Assembly (NCBI GenBank): GCA_026724425.1
Contig: JAIUCV010000007.1
Location: 24,917,091-24,981,090, forward strand
Direction of reading: 5' to 3'
Length of the DNA stretch: 64,000 bases
Origin: Erythrophleum ivorense
Taxonomy: Eukaryota > Streptophyta > Magnoliopsida > Fabales > Fabaceae
Shown here: piece after piece, positions 13,986 through 24,721 of the stretch
How positions within the stretch are numbered: the first letter of the stretch is position 1
Layout: every line of letters begins with the position of its first letter
The notes under the pieces: generated by a model
The model's input: the letters and a program-made list of their open reading frames with translations, nothing else
Told to the model about the DNA's origin: nothing
Database searches by the model: none
Program-made: the position numbers and the translations under genes

Positions 13986-14279
13986 TTTCGCCGCGGCTAA
14001 ATTCACTTGCGCCGCAGCCAATTACTCTCGGTTCAACTCCTTACGCCTTCATGAGTTTTTCACATTTAGCCGCGGCCAAATACCCTCTGGAACACCCCCA
14101 AAACTGCCTCTCAGGCTTAGCCGCGGCTAACGTCACCATTCGCCGCAGCCAATTGCTCTCTGTTTTCTTCCCTGGCAGGTTCGCCACATTTGGCCGAGGC
14201 CAATTAAATGTTGGCCGCGGCCAATTCTTCTCTGTTACGATTTGGCCTAGGCCAATTAAATGTTGGCCGCGGCCAATTC
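13986..14279. repeat. Array of GCCGCGGC-type palindromes
   Basis: About nine copies of an 8-14 bp palindromic motif occur in roughly 290 bp, e.g. TTAGCCGCGGCTAA, TTGGCCGCGGCCAA and TTGGCCTAGGCCAA, plus variants GCCGCAGC and GGCCGAGGCC. They are separated by 20-50 bp of CT-rich spacer. The surrounding LTR is strongly AT-rich, so the array is a local GC/CpG island near one end of the solo LTR. Confidence 0.85.
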
Positions 14280-14773
14280 CCTTCTGTTCCTACAACTCCC
14301 AAGATTTCATCTTATGCTCTCCAATTCCCCTCCAATATCACTTTAGGGCCATTCTACCTTAATTTATGCAACTTTAGTGGTAATTATGTACCTTAATTAC
14401 CCAACTAATCTATCATTACCCTTTTAGCATTTAGATGTGGATTTTCCTACTCATCTATAGGATTTTACGTCTACAAATTATAAATCTCCCACAATGGTCA
14501 TTCAATCATATTTCATTGGGTATTTCTTGCATTAATAGTCAAGTGTATAAGGGACATATCATGGGATTACATTCTATGTTAACAAAATACAACTTCTACA
14601 CTTGGCAATTCATGATGCAATGCAACAATGGTACAAAACTTGTAAACTAGTTACATTACATTTTGTCAAAGCTCCCAAACCTATGTGCTACCAAACCATT
14701 TAATGATCTTCCATTAATTTTCTCCTTGCCACTAAGAGGTCCGGTCCCTGAAAATGTTAGCCCACAACGGGGT

Positions 14774-14788
14774 GAGATATACAATCTC
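14774..14788. promoter_or_regulatory. LTR hairpin GAGAT-N5-ATCTC
   Basis: An inverted repeat GAGAT/ATCTC with a 5 bp loop is preceded by CGGGGT and followed by AGTAAC. The same context occurs in copy B at 51,052-51,065 (GGGGTGAGAT/ATCTCAGTAAC), and it is related to the GAGATTC/GAATCTC hairpin of the Tekay LTRs. The function is unknown. Confidence 0.55.
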
Positions 14789-16055
14789 AGTAACAAAAGG
14801 GCGGATTCCATATACATGTACAAGTCAATCAATCCAATGCAATTTCATGCCATCAATATCAGAATCATCAATTTAATTCACAAATGAACCAGTTGAACTA
14901 CCAATGACTACTGTCCCATACCAGCAATCATACACATGTTAATGGCCAATAACACCGGGAGAGGTCCGTCCACGGCACCTACTCCATAATGAGCACAACC
15001 AGGGCTCAGTGCATCTGGGGTCTGATCACAACCCGGTGCCCGATCAAAGCACATGCACGAGTGGCAGCCGCACCACAGCTCCACCATGGACTCACAAGGT
15101 CCAATTACAATAACAATCAAGTAGTCAACCAGACATTTAGCATTTCAAAATCAAGCATGTATAACAAATAGCAGATTAACATGAGCATGTACATGGAATT
15201 AGAAAAATAACCCAGTTACCTCAATGAAGCCAATTACTCATCCTCTAGCTACCATCCAATCCAAATGCACATCAAGCCTAACATAAGCATAATCATCATT
15301 ATTTAACTACCATTAGTAAAGAATTTCCCTATCCACAGATTAATCTTAACAAGAGTACGTTAAGAACTTCTTACCTAAGCTTCCTAAGGGTCAATTGCAC
15401 TAATGCAAGGTCAAGTCATCAAAGCTCACAATAGTTCACCCCCCATATTTCCATTTTCGCACATACATAAGCCATGCACCAAAAGTCAGTCCAAATGATG
15501 GAAATTCAGTATATATGCCATATAAGAGAAGTGGGATCACTTACCCATATACCTAAGGGGTCAAATGGACTGAGGTGAGCCTCAACTACCAAGAACACAC
15601 CATGGGAAATTCCAAAATTCGGATTTCAGTCATCAAGCCCAGAAAATTCAGTTTTTCACCTCCCTCTCCTTGTAATTTCGCACAATAGCAGAACCCATTA
15701 TGAAAATCAACCCTTGGGGGTATTTTCCAGCAAAATAATACACAAAATGAGAGGGAAATACTTACCCAATCACCCCTCTAGCTTTTAACTCTGAAAATCT
15801 TCCAAGGGAACCCCAAAACACCAAGGTTCAGATTTGAAAGGAGATGAAAATGCCCAAAACCAGAAATTAATCGGACCAAAATGAAGAGGAGGATGAGAGG
15901 GACAAGTTATATATAACTCACCTTGGCTAAATCATCCTCTAAGAGTCAAAAATGGAGCCTCCATGTTGGTAGAACCCTAGCCTCCCTTGAACCTCCGAAT
16001 TTCCTCTCTTGAGTTTCAGCAAATGAAGGGGAGGCTAAAGAGTTAGGGTTTAGTT

Positions 16056-16520
16056 ATGTGTGTGTTGGGTCCCAAGTGGGTTGTGGGTTGACCCATCAGC
16101 CCAAGGTCCAATTGGGCTCATTATTTCAAGTGGGCTGCAGAAAATTTAAGGCTAGAAGTGGGATGTGCTGACCCAATGGCCCAATTCATTGTGGGTTCAG
16201 ATTTTCATACTTGTTGGGCCTTATTTCATGAGTTGGGTTGCAGAAATTTGATTGGGCTAGGCCAAATTCCAAGAGCCAATCCAACTTGGGTCTGCATAAT
16301 GTGTGTTGGGCTAACTATAAGGGCTCATGTAAATTGGGTCTTGGGCCTCCATTCTACTAAATTAAATTGGGTTATTATTAGGTGATCTCTCTTGGCCCAA
16401 ATTTTATGATAAGGAGTTGGACTTGCACCCAAAATCATTAGGCCTCCATAAATCCTTACCCATGGCTTATTTAAATTGATTTTGGGCCCAAATTAAGCTT
16501 TAACCCAAATGAAATCTTCA
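16056..16520. promoter_or_regulatory. Cluster of TGGGCY (site II-like) motifs at LTR end
   Basis: At least nine TGGGCC/TGGGCT or reverse-complement GGCCCA/AGCCCA words lie in about 460 bp at the right end of the solo LTR. Examples are ATTGGGCTC, GGCCCAATT, GTTGGGCC, CTTGGGCC and TTTGGGCCCA. In plants TGGGCY is known as the site II element bound by TCP factors in promoters. If the LTR is on the minus strand, this cluster falls in U3 upstream of the leader. Copy B has the same enrichment at 52,138-52,415. The regulatory role is inference. Confidence 0.45.
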
Positions 16521-16637
16521 ACCTAATTATCTCTCTATAAATTCTCGTTCATATTGCTTATCCAATTATTCCATAATAATTATCCTTAATTAGTCCAAAT
16601 ACATTATTAACACCTTAATTAATTTTAGGGTGTTACA

Positions 16638-17623
16638 TAGAAGGTTCTATTTACAAGGATATTTGTCATGGGAGGTATCGCACTTTTGTTTATAGTACTT
16701 TGAGTCATATATACCTTCTTTACAAGTAAAAGTCAATCAAAATGATTGTATGGAAAAAGCAAAGGAAAGTGAGCCAACCTTGTCAATTTCTACTAAAGTC
16801 AGATGTTCAATTGGAAAGTGCTCTACTCTTGTGGTTTAACTTTTATGTATATAGTGATGTCATTATTTAATTTTGTTACTTTTCTTACATAATTATAACA
16901 TAATTTTATTGTTAAATATGTTCTTAATCAACCAATATTTAGTAATAATATATATTTGAAAGATTTAGTTTGGGGGCCTATAAATGGTTATAAGTTCTAC
17001 ACTGAATCTTGGAGCATTGGGAAGAAGATGATAAATAATGGAGTTTACATTAAAGGAATGGGGGAAGATGGATAAAATGACTATTTTGGTATTTTTAAAG
17101 AGATGGTACAATTACAATATACAAAAGAACCTATAAAGAAATTGTTATTATTTTATTGTGATTGGTTTGATCTAGTTATAAATCATGTGACAAAGATATA
17201 TATAAAGAATATGGAATTATTGAAATTAAGCATACCAAAAGATATGGAAAATTTGATCTATTAATATTGTAGAGCAAACTGTTCAAGTCTATTATGTACC
17301 ATATCTTATGAGAAATAGAAATAAAGTTGATTGATGGGTTATCATTAAAACTAAAGTAAGGAGTGTAATGGATGATAGTAATACATTAAAATTACTTACC
17401 AAGATGATGAAACTCATGTTAGTATAAGAGATCACATAAAAATGTGTATCTTCAGATAAATATGCAAGATGAAAATAAAGATAAAGATAAAGATAAAGAT
17501 AAAGATATAAATGTGTTTAATGAAGATGAAAATAAAGAATAAGACAAAAATGAAGACAAAGATGTGGATTTTCAAGTGGTGCAAGATACTAAAGATGAAG
17601 AAAATGATGATGATGAAGATTAA
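16638..17623 (+). pseudogene. CACTA TNP2 transposase, C-terminal part, decayed
   Basis: The reading continues directly from the exon broken at 13,665. The codons around the TAGAA duplication read V-E-G, followed by SICKGYLSWEVSHFCSYYF (16,646-16,700). After a probable intron come WGPINGYKFYTESWS (~16,970) and a DUF4216-like block (YFGIFKEMVQLQY, CDWFDLVINHVTKIY; 17,080-17,210). A run of K-D repeats encoded by (AAAGAT)n and an acidic tail follow, ending at TAA 17,621-17,623. Stops and frame changes are scattered throughout. The joining of two TNP2 halves across a solo LTR shows that the LTR inserted into a coding exon. Confidence 0.82.
17476..17510 (+). repeat. (AAAGAT)n microsatellite
   Basis: Five to six copies of a 6 bp unit encode alternating Lys-Asp in the acidic/basic C-terminal part of the TNP2 pseudogene. 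Confidence 0.8.
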
Positions 17624-18336
17624 TTATTAATGGTAATTTAAATATTTATTTTTAATTATTAATATTAATTATGTAAATTATTTATATTATTATAAATTAT
17701 AAATTTTTTAAAAAAAATTAATTATTAATTATTAATTATATTAAATTATTTGATATGATCGATTATAAATTATTGTATTAAAAATATAAATGATTATATA
17801 TTATTTTATAAATAATTATTAAAATATTTAATATTATTAACATAAATAAATATAATTAATTAAAAAAACGAAAAGCGTTCACATGAAAGTTGAATTCGAC
17901 TTTCATGTCAAAGGTATTTTGTTTTATACATAACATCATTATATTTATGTATATGTTTGGCCATTATTCATCTGTTTTGTTATGTATTCCTCTAATATAT
18001 CTTTTATCTTCCTGCATTCTTCTTCCTCCTATAGTATATAAGTATCTTTTTATATTTTAAGTTATTTAATCATATTTTTTTTCTTCTTATGTCATATCAT
18101 ATTCTAATATATGCTAATATATGCCAAAATATTTTTGGATCTTGGAGATGTCTAGAAAAAACACATGCTTTAGTTGTTTGTTCTCAAGTTTGCTAAGAAA
18201 CTCAATATAAAAAAGTATTTATCATACCATTGCAAACAAAGGATAATTTTTCTATTTAATTACATTATTTATTTACTGTATAAATTTTATTTATTTGTAC
18301 ATTAAATTAATATAAAATTACTTTATTTATAAATCA
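17624..18336. other. AT-rich CACTA spacer with one perfect-arm palindrome
   Basis: No gene is recognised. The stretch 17,624-17,870 is nearly pure A/T (TTAATTATTAATT runs). At 17,881-17,908 there is an isolated palindrome, ACATGAAAGT/ACTTTCATGT, around a GAATTC core. The rest is pyrimidine-rich AT sequence that could hold 5' exons of the second CACTA gene (an ATG with 'tctagaaaaaacacatgc' lies near 18,150), but I cannot support a reading frame. Confidence 0.5.
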
Positions 18337-18341
18337 GATTC

Positions 18342-21300
18342 TGTAATATCCGGTTCTCCGAAAACATGAAAAAATGTGAGAAACCTAACGTTTAATTTCT
18401 CCGTAAATGTATGTAATTCATAGGATACAAAAGGAATTCCCCAGATAGAATGATTTGAGGTCTAATAAAATTAGAGTGATAATCTAGACCTCCAATAATG
18501 AAGATCCAAGGTCAGAGGTGCCCTGAAAACTGAGCCAAAATAACTAGACGAAATTCAATGAAGATGCAGTGGCATTTTCGTAATTTTAGGCACTTTTTGG
18601 AAAACTCATAGGAGGGATTTTTAAATGAAAAAATTGAGTTTCCCAATGTTTTTAGAGGCCCTAAAAACTATAAGAACTCCCAGAATAGTTAAAACCCCTC
18701 CTGTTTACGATTTAGAATGTCGGTGGACCCAAACTTTGACTCTTTCATTTAGAAAGATTTTAGATCCAATTTGAGTGATTCCAAAGGTATTTTATAACTT
18801 AGAGAACCTAAGTTTTATGATCGAAAATATGGTTCTTAAAAAGGAGTTGAAATGAGCCTAAAAAGAAAAAGCCAAGGATAAAGGGTAAAATTAAAAATTT
18901 GAAATGTCTTAAATGGGTCCCTAGCCTATATATACCACATCCGATTTCTTCCTATCACCTTGGCTGAATTTCCTCTGAACCAAAATAGAACCCTAAGCTC
19001 CTTGAAGTGGCGCACCAAGTGGAAGGAAGAAGGGAAGAGAAAACCAAGAAAAAAGGTAAGAAAATCCATGATTTTTCATGTTTTTTCCTACACCAATCTT
19101 GCTCTCTTCCTTCTCCTCTTTCCTTATATGGATTTAGTGATGTATTTGGGTCTGTTTTAAGGTTAGACCAAGTGGGGAAATTTTGAATTTCAAGAGGCAA
19201 ATCCAAGCAAAGGAAGAAGCATCTAAGAAAGGCTAGGAAAATAAGGTATTTTGCTACTTTCACGCTTGATCCTCCTTGTTCCTCTTCTTGAATTTTCGTC
19301 CCACATATGGACAGCCAAGAGGAGTTGAAATTTTAATCAAACCAAGGATGAATATTAGGAATTAGAGTATGGGGAATAAGAATATGCAAAGGAAACAAAG
19401 AAAGAATCATGATTTTCCAAGATGCACAACCTAGGGTTTTAGTTGCACCTTGGTTTGTAAGATGAGTTCTAGCCATAAATTAATTTGTTTAAGAGTTCAT
19501 ATGAGTTTCTAAGACACCAAGAGAGCCTTCCACATACCTCTCTCATCAAAGAAATCAAAACAACTCCATTGGTGCCATATGATGTCATAGCCTTGCCCTA
19601 GCTTGGAAGGAGCATCAAGGGAGTGTTTTAATTTCTTCCAAGCTTGGTTTTGTATCATATATGATGGGAGAGGATGAGAGGAAGCCTTGGAAAAATTTTA
19701 AAAATCATAGATAGTGAGATGTAACTATAGGTTCCATATTGTGACTTAAAGAAGCAACACCTAGCTAAGCTTCTTGAATTGAATGTGTGATGGCTCCAAG
19801 GAGTTTAAATGGAGTCAAGAGTCATAAATTAAGGGAGCGAATGGAGCCAAGACTATATTTTCCCAAGGTTGCTTCATTAAGTGCATTATGGATCCATAAA
19901 TGAGTCACAGGAACAATTTAGCTTTTAAAATGAATGTGTGCCTTTAGAAATTTTTCCAAAAGTGTAATTGGCTTTCATATTATGTGTCTAGGCTAAAGAA
20001 ACCAAGTCTCACATTCTTGTGAGTGTGAATCCAAGGGAGAGGAAAAGTTTTCAAGGAAGAAAGTGTGCATTTGTAACCAAGGTAGCTCTCTTTTCTTTCT
20101 CTCATGCATGATTGGGTGTTGTTCTTATCTTTGAATATGTGTATGTGTGTTTTAAGCCATGAAAGATGTTTTAGCATGTATCTATATGCCATGATACCAT
20201 GATGCTTTGTTATGAACTTGATTGATGTTTTATGAACATGTTTTGGTTTGCTTAAGTGTAGTGAAGCTAAAAGTCCCTTAGCTAGGGTGAGGATGAGCCA
20301 AAAGTCTCTAAAAAGTGAGGTTTAGTCAAAAGTCCCTTAAGAAAACTGAGAGGGGAAGTCCAAAATTTCAAAGAGAATAGGTGAGGCTAAACCATTTGCT
20401 TGACAAGCCTATGTATGTTTTATGTGACTTCTTGAGTGCAAGAATGCTCCATGTATGATTATACACTCCATGATATCCATGCATGCACTTTTAGGCTTGA
20501 ATTTGCATCCTTTATGTATGGTTGAAAAGGAGAAGAGCTATTGAGATTCCTAGAATCTCATTCCTTCCTCCCCATTGCCTAACTTGTCTAGGTGGGTCAA
20601 GTGAACCAAGAAATGGGAGCCACTAAACTTGAAAAAGAGAGATTGACAACAAAGTGTGATTTTGCCTACTTTGTAACCATTTTGATGGCATATAATGTAA
20701 CCTTATGATTAATATGTTATATAATCATTTGAACATGTATAATTACATGAATAATTGAAATATATATATTGATATATATATATGAGATTTGATGCCATAT
20801 GAATGTTGCAGCAAGTTTTTAACATTGAATGGAAAGATGAAGCTTGTATGATCTTGTGTATACCTTGGGGTGAGAGTATGAGTTTGTAATATCTAGGTTT
20901 TTTAACCTTTAAGATATATTTAATAGACCATTTCAGTGTTTTTCCTCATGCTCAAGTGACCATGAAAGCCTTGAAAGCAAATTTGACCCTTTTATGACCC
21001 TTTAAGAAACATAAAAGAGCCATTTTGCAACCCTATAGTACAATTTAATCAAATGAATGAATTTCCTTATGATATTTAGTATAAATATAGATCTCATCTA
21101 GAGCTTTTTGGAAAACTAAAGATTAGATTATTTGGAGCTCTATAGAATTAATTATAAATTTTCAAAGTTGACAAATTTTAGCTATTCTGATATGGCTACT
21201 GTTCATATGATCAATTTCTTCTCTTGTGTCATTCAAGGGCCAAATGGTGTCCAATGCACATGAAATTTTATAGTCCTAAACTAGACATGGTAAGATTTTT

Positions 21301-21699
21301 ACAGCCACCAACATCACCCAATTGGATGTCTGAGCAGGGAGATATCAATTTTTGAAGTTCTATGATAGTACTAGTAGCGCCAGATGAGTTTAAGTATTGT
21401 TCCATCAATTTTCAATGGCTAGATGTCCATATTTTCATCTAGACTTATTTTTAGCATAAATTAGACATATGTAGCTTTTTAGAATAGTATAGTGTAATTG
21501 ATTTCAATTTTTCTAAAATTAGTTATGATTTTCCACATTTCATAACAAAAAGTTGGCACACCAATCTGAGGCTGAACATGTGATTTTTATGTATATACTT
21601 CATGAGCTTGAGTTTTTTGTCACATTTTGAGATGGTTTTGAGTTTTATATGTGTATTTAAATAGGAGAATGAGATGGATGAGTTCATATGGTCTATAGG
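18342..21699 (+). repeat. 5' LTR of outer element, main segment
   Basis: In order this segment shows the TG start, a TATA box at 18,927-18,934, and a GA-rich leader with splice-donor-like AAAAG|GTAAGAAAA near 19,053. The 'ccaaaagtccctt' tandem module (20,264-20,400) and the GAGATTC-CTA-GAATCTC hairpin (~20,538) follow. It breaks at 21,699 where a solo LTR inserted. The last 138 bp of the LTR lie at 35,451-35,588. The 102-aa minus-strand and 66-aa plus-strand frames at 18,955-19,263 overlap the leader and have no protein signature. Confidence 0.88.
18927..18934 (+). promoter_or_regulatory. Putative TATA box of outer LTR
   Basis: TATATATA is preceded by CCTAGCC and followed by a CT-rich leader, 585 bp from the LTR start. 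The 3' LTR keeps TATATATAT at the same place (40,826-40,834) and related LTRs have it at 22,251 and 57,475. Conservation across copies supports a promoter role; the start of transcription is not visible. Confidence 0.55.
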
Positions 21700-22250
21700 T
21701 GTAATATTCGATTTTCATTAAATGACAGAAACATGTGCATTTTCAAAGCAAGTCCCCCGAAATGAATTAGTTAAGGTCCTGAAAAATTTAAATAGCATTA
21801 TAAACTCCTAAAAATGAGAATCCTAAGCTCAGATAGAAAGAAAAACAGAGCTAGAATAAAGAAATAAAATTAAATAAAAGACTTACAAAACATAATAGCA
21901 TTTTCATAATTTTGAGCAAATTTTAGAATTCACACAGGAGAGTTTTTTAAATAAAATTTTTGAGTTATCTGAGGTTCTTAAAGGCCTTAAAAACTATAGA
22001 AAGCCCCAAGACAGCTAAAACCCCTCCGATGGATGTTTTCCAATATCGGTGGATCCAAACTTTGATAGATTTGTTCAAAAAGATTTTAACTTTAATTTGA
22101 GCGATTCCAAAGGAATTTGATTAATTGGGAACCTAAATTTTATAATGGAAAAGACAATTGTAAAAAAGAAGCTAAAATGAATTGGAAACGAAAATGCCAA
22201 GACAAAAGGGCAAAATTAAGATTTTTGAAAAGTCTTTCTTAAACCCCACT

Positions 22251-22260
22251 TATATATATA
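22251..22260 (+). promoter_or_regulatory. Putative TATA box of nested solo LTR
   Basis: TATATATATA lies 551 bp from the LTR start and is followed by a leader with CCCTAAGAGTGAGGC. It is at the position equivalent to the TATA boxes of the related LTRs. Confidence 0.5.
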
Positions 22261-24721
22261 GGGCGCCCTACCTCTTCACTCACTTAGCTCATTTTGGTTT
22301 TGCCCTAAACTAGAGGAAAAACCCTAAGAGTGAGGCACCCCAAGAGGAGAAGAAGAGAAGGAGAAAAACAAGGTGAAAGGCATGAAAATTCTTGGTTTTT
22401 CATGCTTTCTCTTTAGCCAATCTCTTCTCCTCCTTTCTCCCTTCTTTCTTATAGTTTTATTGAAGTTTTGGATCTATTTTGAGGGAAGAACAAAGGAAAA
22501 ATTTCGAAATTAAAGTGAGAAAGCCAAGGAAGGTGAAGAACAAGCAAGAAGAACCAAGGAAATCAAGGTATTTTGCCATCTCTTCACTTGATCTTCCTCC
22601 TCCCTTCACTTATGGGTGTGTTGACCTGCATATGGCTAGCCCTAAGGAGTTAAGTTTTTAACTAAACCAAGGGTGAATCTTAGGAATTTGAGGGAGAAGA
22701 ACAAGGATATGCAAAGAAAAGAACAAACTAGCTATTAGATTTCAAGATAGCAAAGCTAGGGTTTCAAGTGTTCCTTGTAAAATCTGATTTGATACCTTAA
22801 TTCCTAGGCCTAAATAAGTATTTGAATGAGCTCCTAAGATCCCTAGAAGTCTCCCCATGTGCATCCTCCATCAAGGAAACAAAGCAAACTTCCATGAAGG
22901 CCAAATGGTACATAGTCTCGGTCAAAAGGGGATGAAGCACCTAGGGAGAGTTTTAAATTTTTTCAAGCCCATTTTTGAGTCATATATGATGAATGAAAAT
23001 GAGAGGAAACCTTAGAAAAAAATTAGGGGGGCTAGAGAATGAATTGGTGTCTTAGGTTCTATAAAATAACCTAAGGAAGCAACATGTAGTTAGACTCTTT
23101 ATTTTAATTATGTGGTGACTCCAAGAGGCTTAAAAGGAGTCAAGAATCATATATGAAAGGAAAGAATGGACCCTAGAACTCATTTGATGGCTGTTGCTTC
23201 ATTATGTGCATTTTTGGAACCATAAAGAGGTTATTAGACCAAGTTAGTGCTTAAGGAAGATGTATAGCTTTAGAAATGATTCCATGAATCTAGTTGGCTT
23301 CCATAAATTGTGTTTAGGCTAAGAGAAACCAATTCCACACCCTTGTGTGTGTGAGGCCAAGGAAGGGAGTATTGTTCCAAGAAGAAAAGTGTGTGGTTAC
23401 ATCAAAGGTAGCTCATTCCTCCTTCTCTCATACATGAATGTATGCTTGACTTGTCTTTGAATGTATCTATGTGTGTTTTAAGTTATAAAAAGTATTCTAG
23501 TATGAGCTTTTATTCCATGGTGTCATGATGTTACATTATGTTTTCAAATGATGTCTAACATGTTTGGTTGGATTCACTTAAGTGTGGAGAAACTAAGAAC
23601 CCTTAGCCATGGTAAGGATGAGCCAAGAACCCTTAAAATTGGTTGAGACAAAGTAAAGAATCTCCCAAGAGTGAGGTGAGTAAGGTTGAGTCAAAAACCT
23701 CTTAAAGAAAATAGGTGAGGCAAGTCTAAAATCCACAAGTGAATGGGTGAGGCTAATCCACTCACTTGACAAGCCTATGTATGCTATGTATGACTTGTTC
23801 AAATGCTAATGATGTTTCTTGAATGTTCATACATTTCAATATGTCCATGCATGCATTTTCAAGACTTGTTTTGCATTTTTTTGTGTGATTGAAAGGGAGA
23901 TGAGCTTTTGGGATTCTTTGAATCTCATTCCCTTCTCTCAAATGTTCTAACATGCTAAGTGGACCAAGTGAACAAGGTAATGGGAGCCAACAACTTGAAA
24001 GATGAGAGTATGACAAGAAAGTGTCTTGATTTTGCTTCTTTATGGCCATATGAGTGGTAAAGTTGTAATCTATTATTTTACATGACCTCAAGAACATGTG
24101 TAATTATGCTAATGTATTATTACAAATGAGATTTAATGGTAAATGAATGATGTAGTGCAATTTGGGTATGGAATGGCAAAAACTAGCCTTGTGAAATCTT
24201 GTGTATGGCATTGGGTGAGAGAGTGAGTTTTCAAATTCTGGGTTTGTGCACCTTTGAGACAAGTTTAGAATGTCATTTTGGTGCATTCCCACGTGCTTAA
24301 GTGGTCATGGTGGCCTTGGAACTCAATATGAACCATTTGGACCCCTTATATGGTACAAAAGTGACCAATTTGCAACCTAATGTCAAGATCTAACCAAATG
24401 AACGAATTTGCCAATGAAATTTGGCACACATGTAGATATTATCTAGAGATTTTTGGAAAACTAAAGATCAGATTATTTGGAGCTCTATGAAATTAATTAT
24501 GATTTTTCAAAGTTGGCATTTTTCTGCTAAACTGATATAGGTATTGTTCATATAGTCAAAAACATGGGCTGTGTCATTCATGGGACAAATGATGTTCAAT
24601 ACTCATCAAATTTTACAAGTATAAATTAGACATGATAATATTTTCATGGCCACTGAGATCACCCCAATTGGACCTCTGATCAAGGAGATATGAATTTTTA
24701 AAGTTGGAGGTCAGTACTAGG

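Larger units (their letters stand above)
13666..16637 (-). mobile_element. Solo LTR, GC-palindrome family, copy A
   Basis: This 2,972 bp sequence has TG...CA ends (TGTAACGACC...GGTGTTACA) and a perfect 5 bp duplication TAGAA (13,661-13,665 and 16,638-16,642). It has no internal region. It shares its blocks with 49,718-52,563, including a GC-rich segment near 14,960-15,090 (GGCACCTACTCC, AACCCGGTGCC). Minus orientation is favoured because the LTR hairpin, a leader with AACCCTA and a splice-donor-like CCAAG|GTGAGT (~15,925) then fall in the same order as in the other LTRs; this is inference. Short frames at 13,964-15,171 are not genes. Confidence 0.88.

Noticed and set aside
13964..14362. 132-codon + frame with repeated AAANxTxRRSQ-like and GRGQxNVGRGQ patterns
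   Set aside because: The repeats are the translated GCCGCGGC array of the solo LTR, not a repeat protein.
18955..19263. Overlapping plus (66 aa) and minus (102 aa) frames
   Set aside because: They sit in the LTR leader just after the TATA box; the 3' LTR copy does not keep them open.
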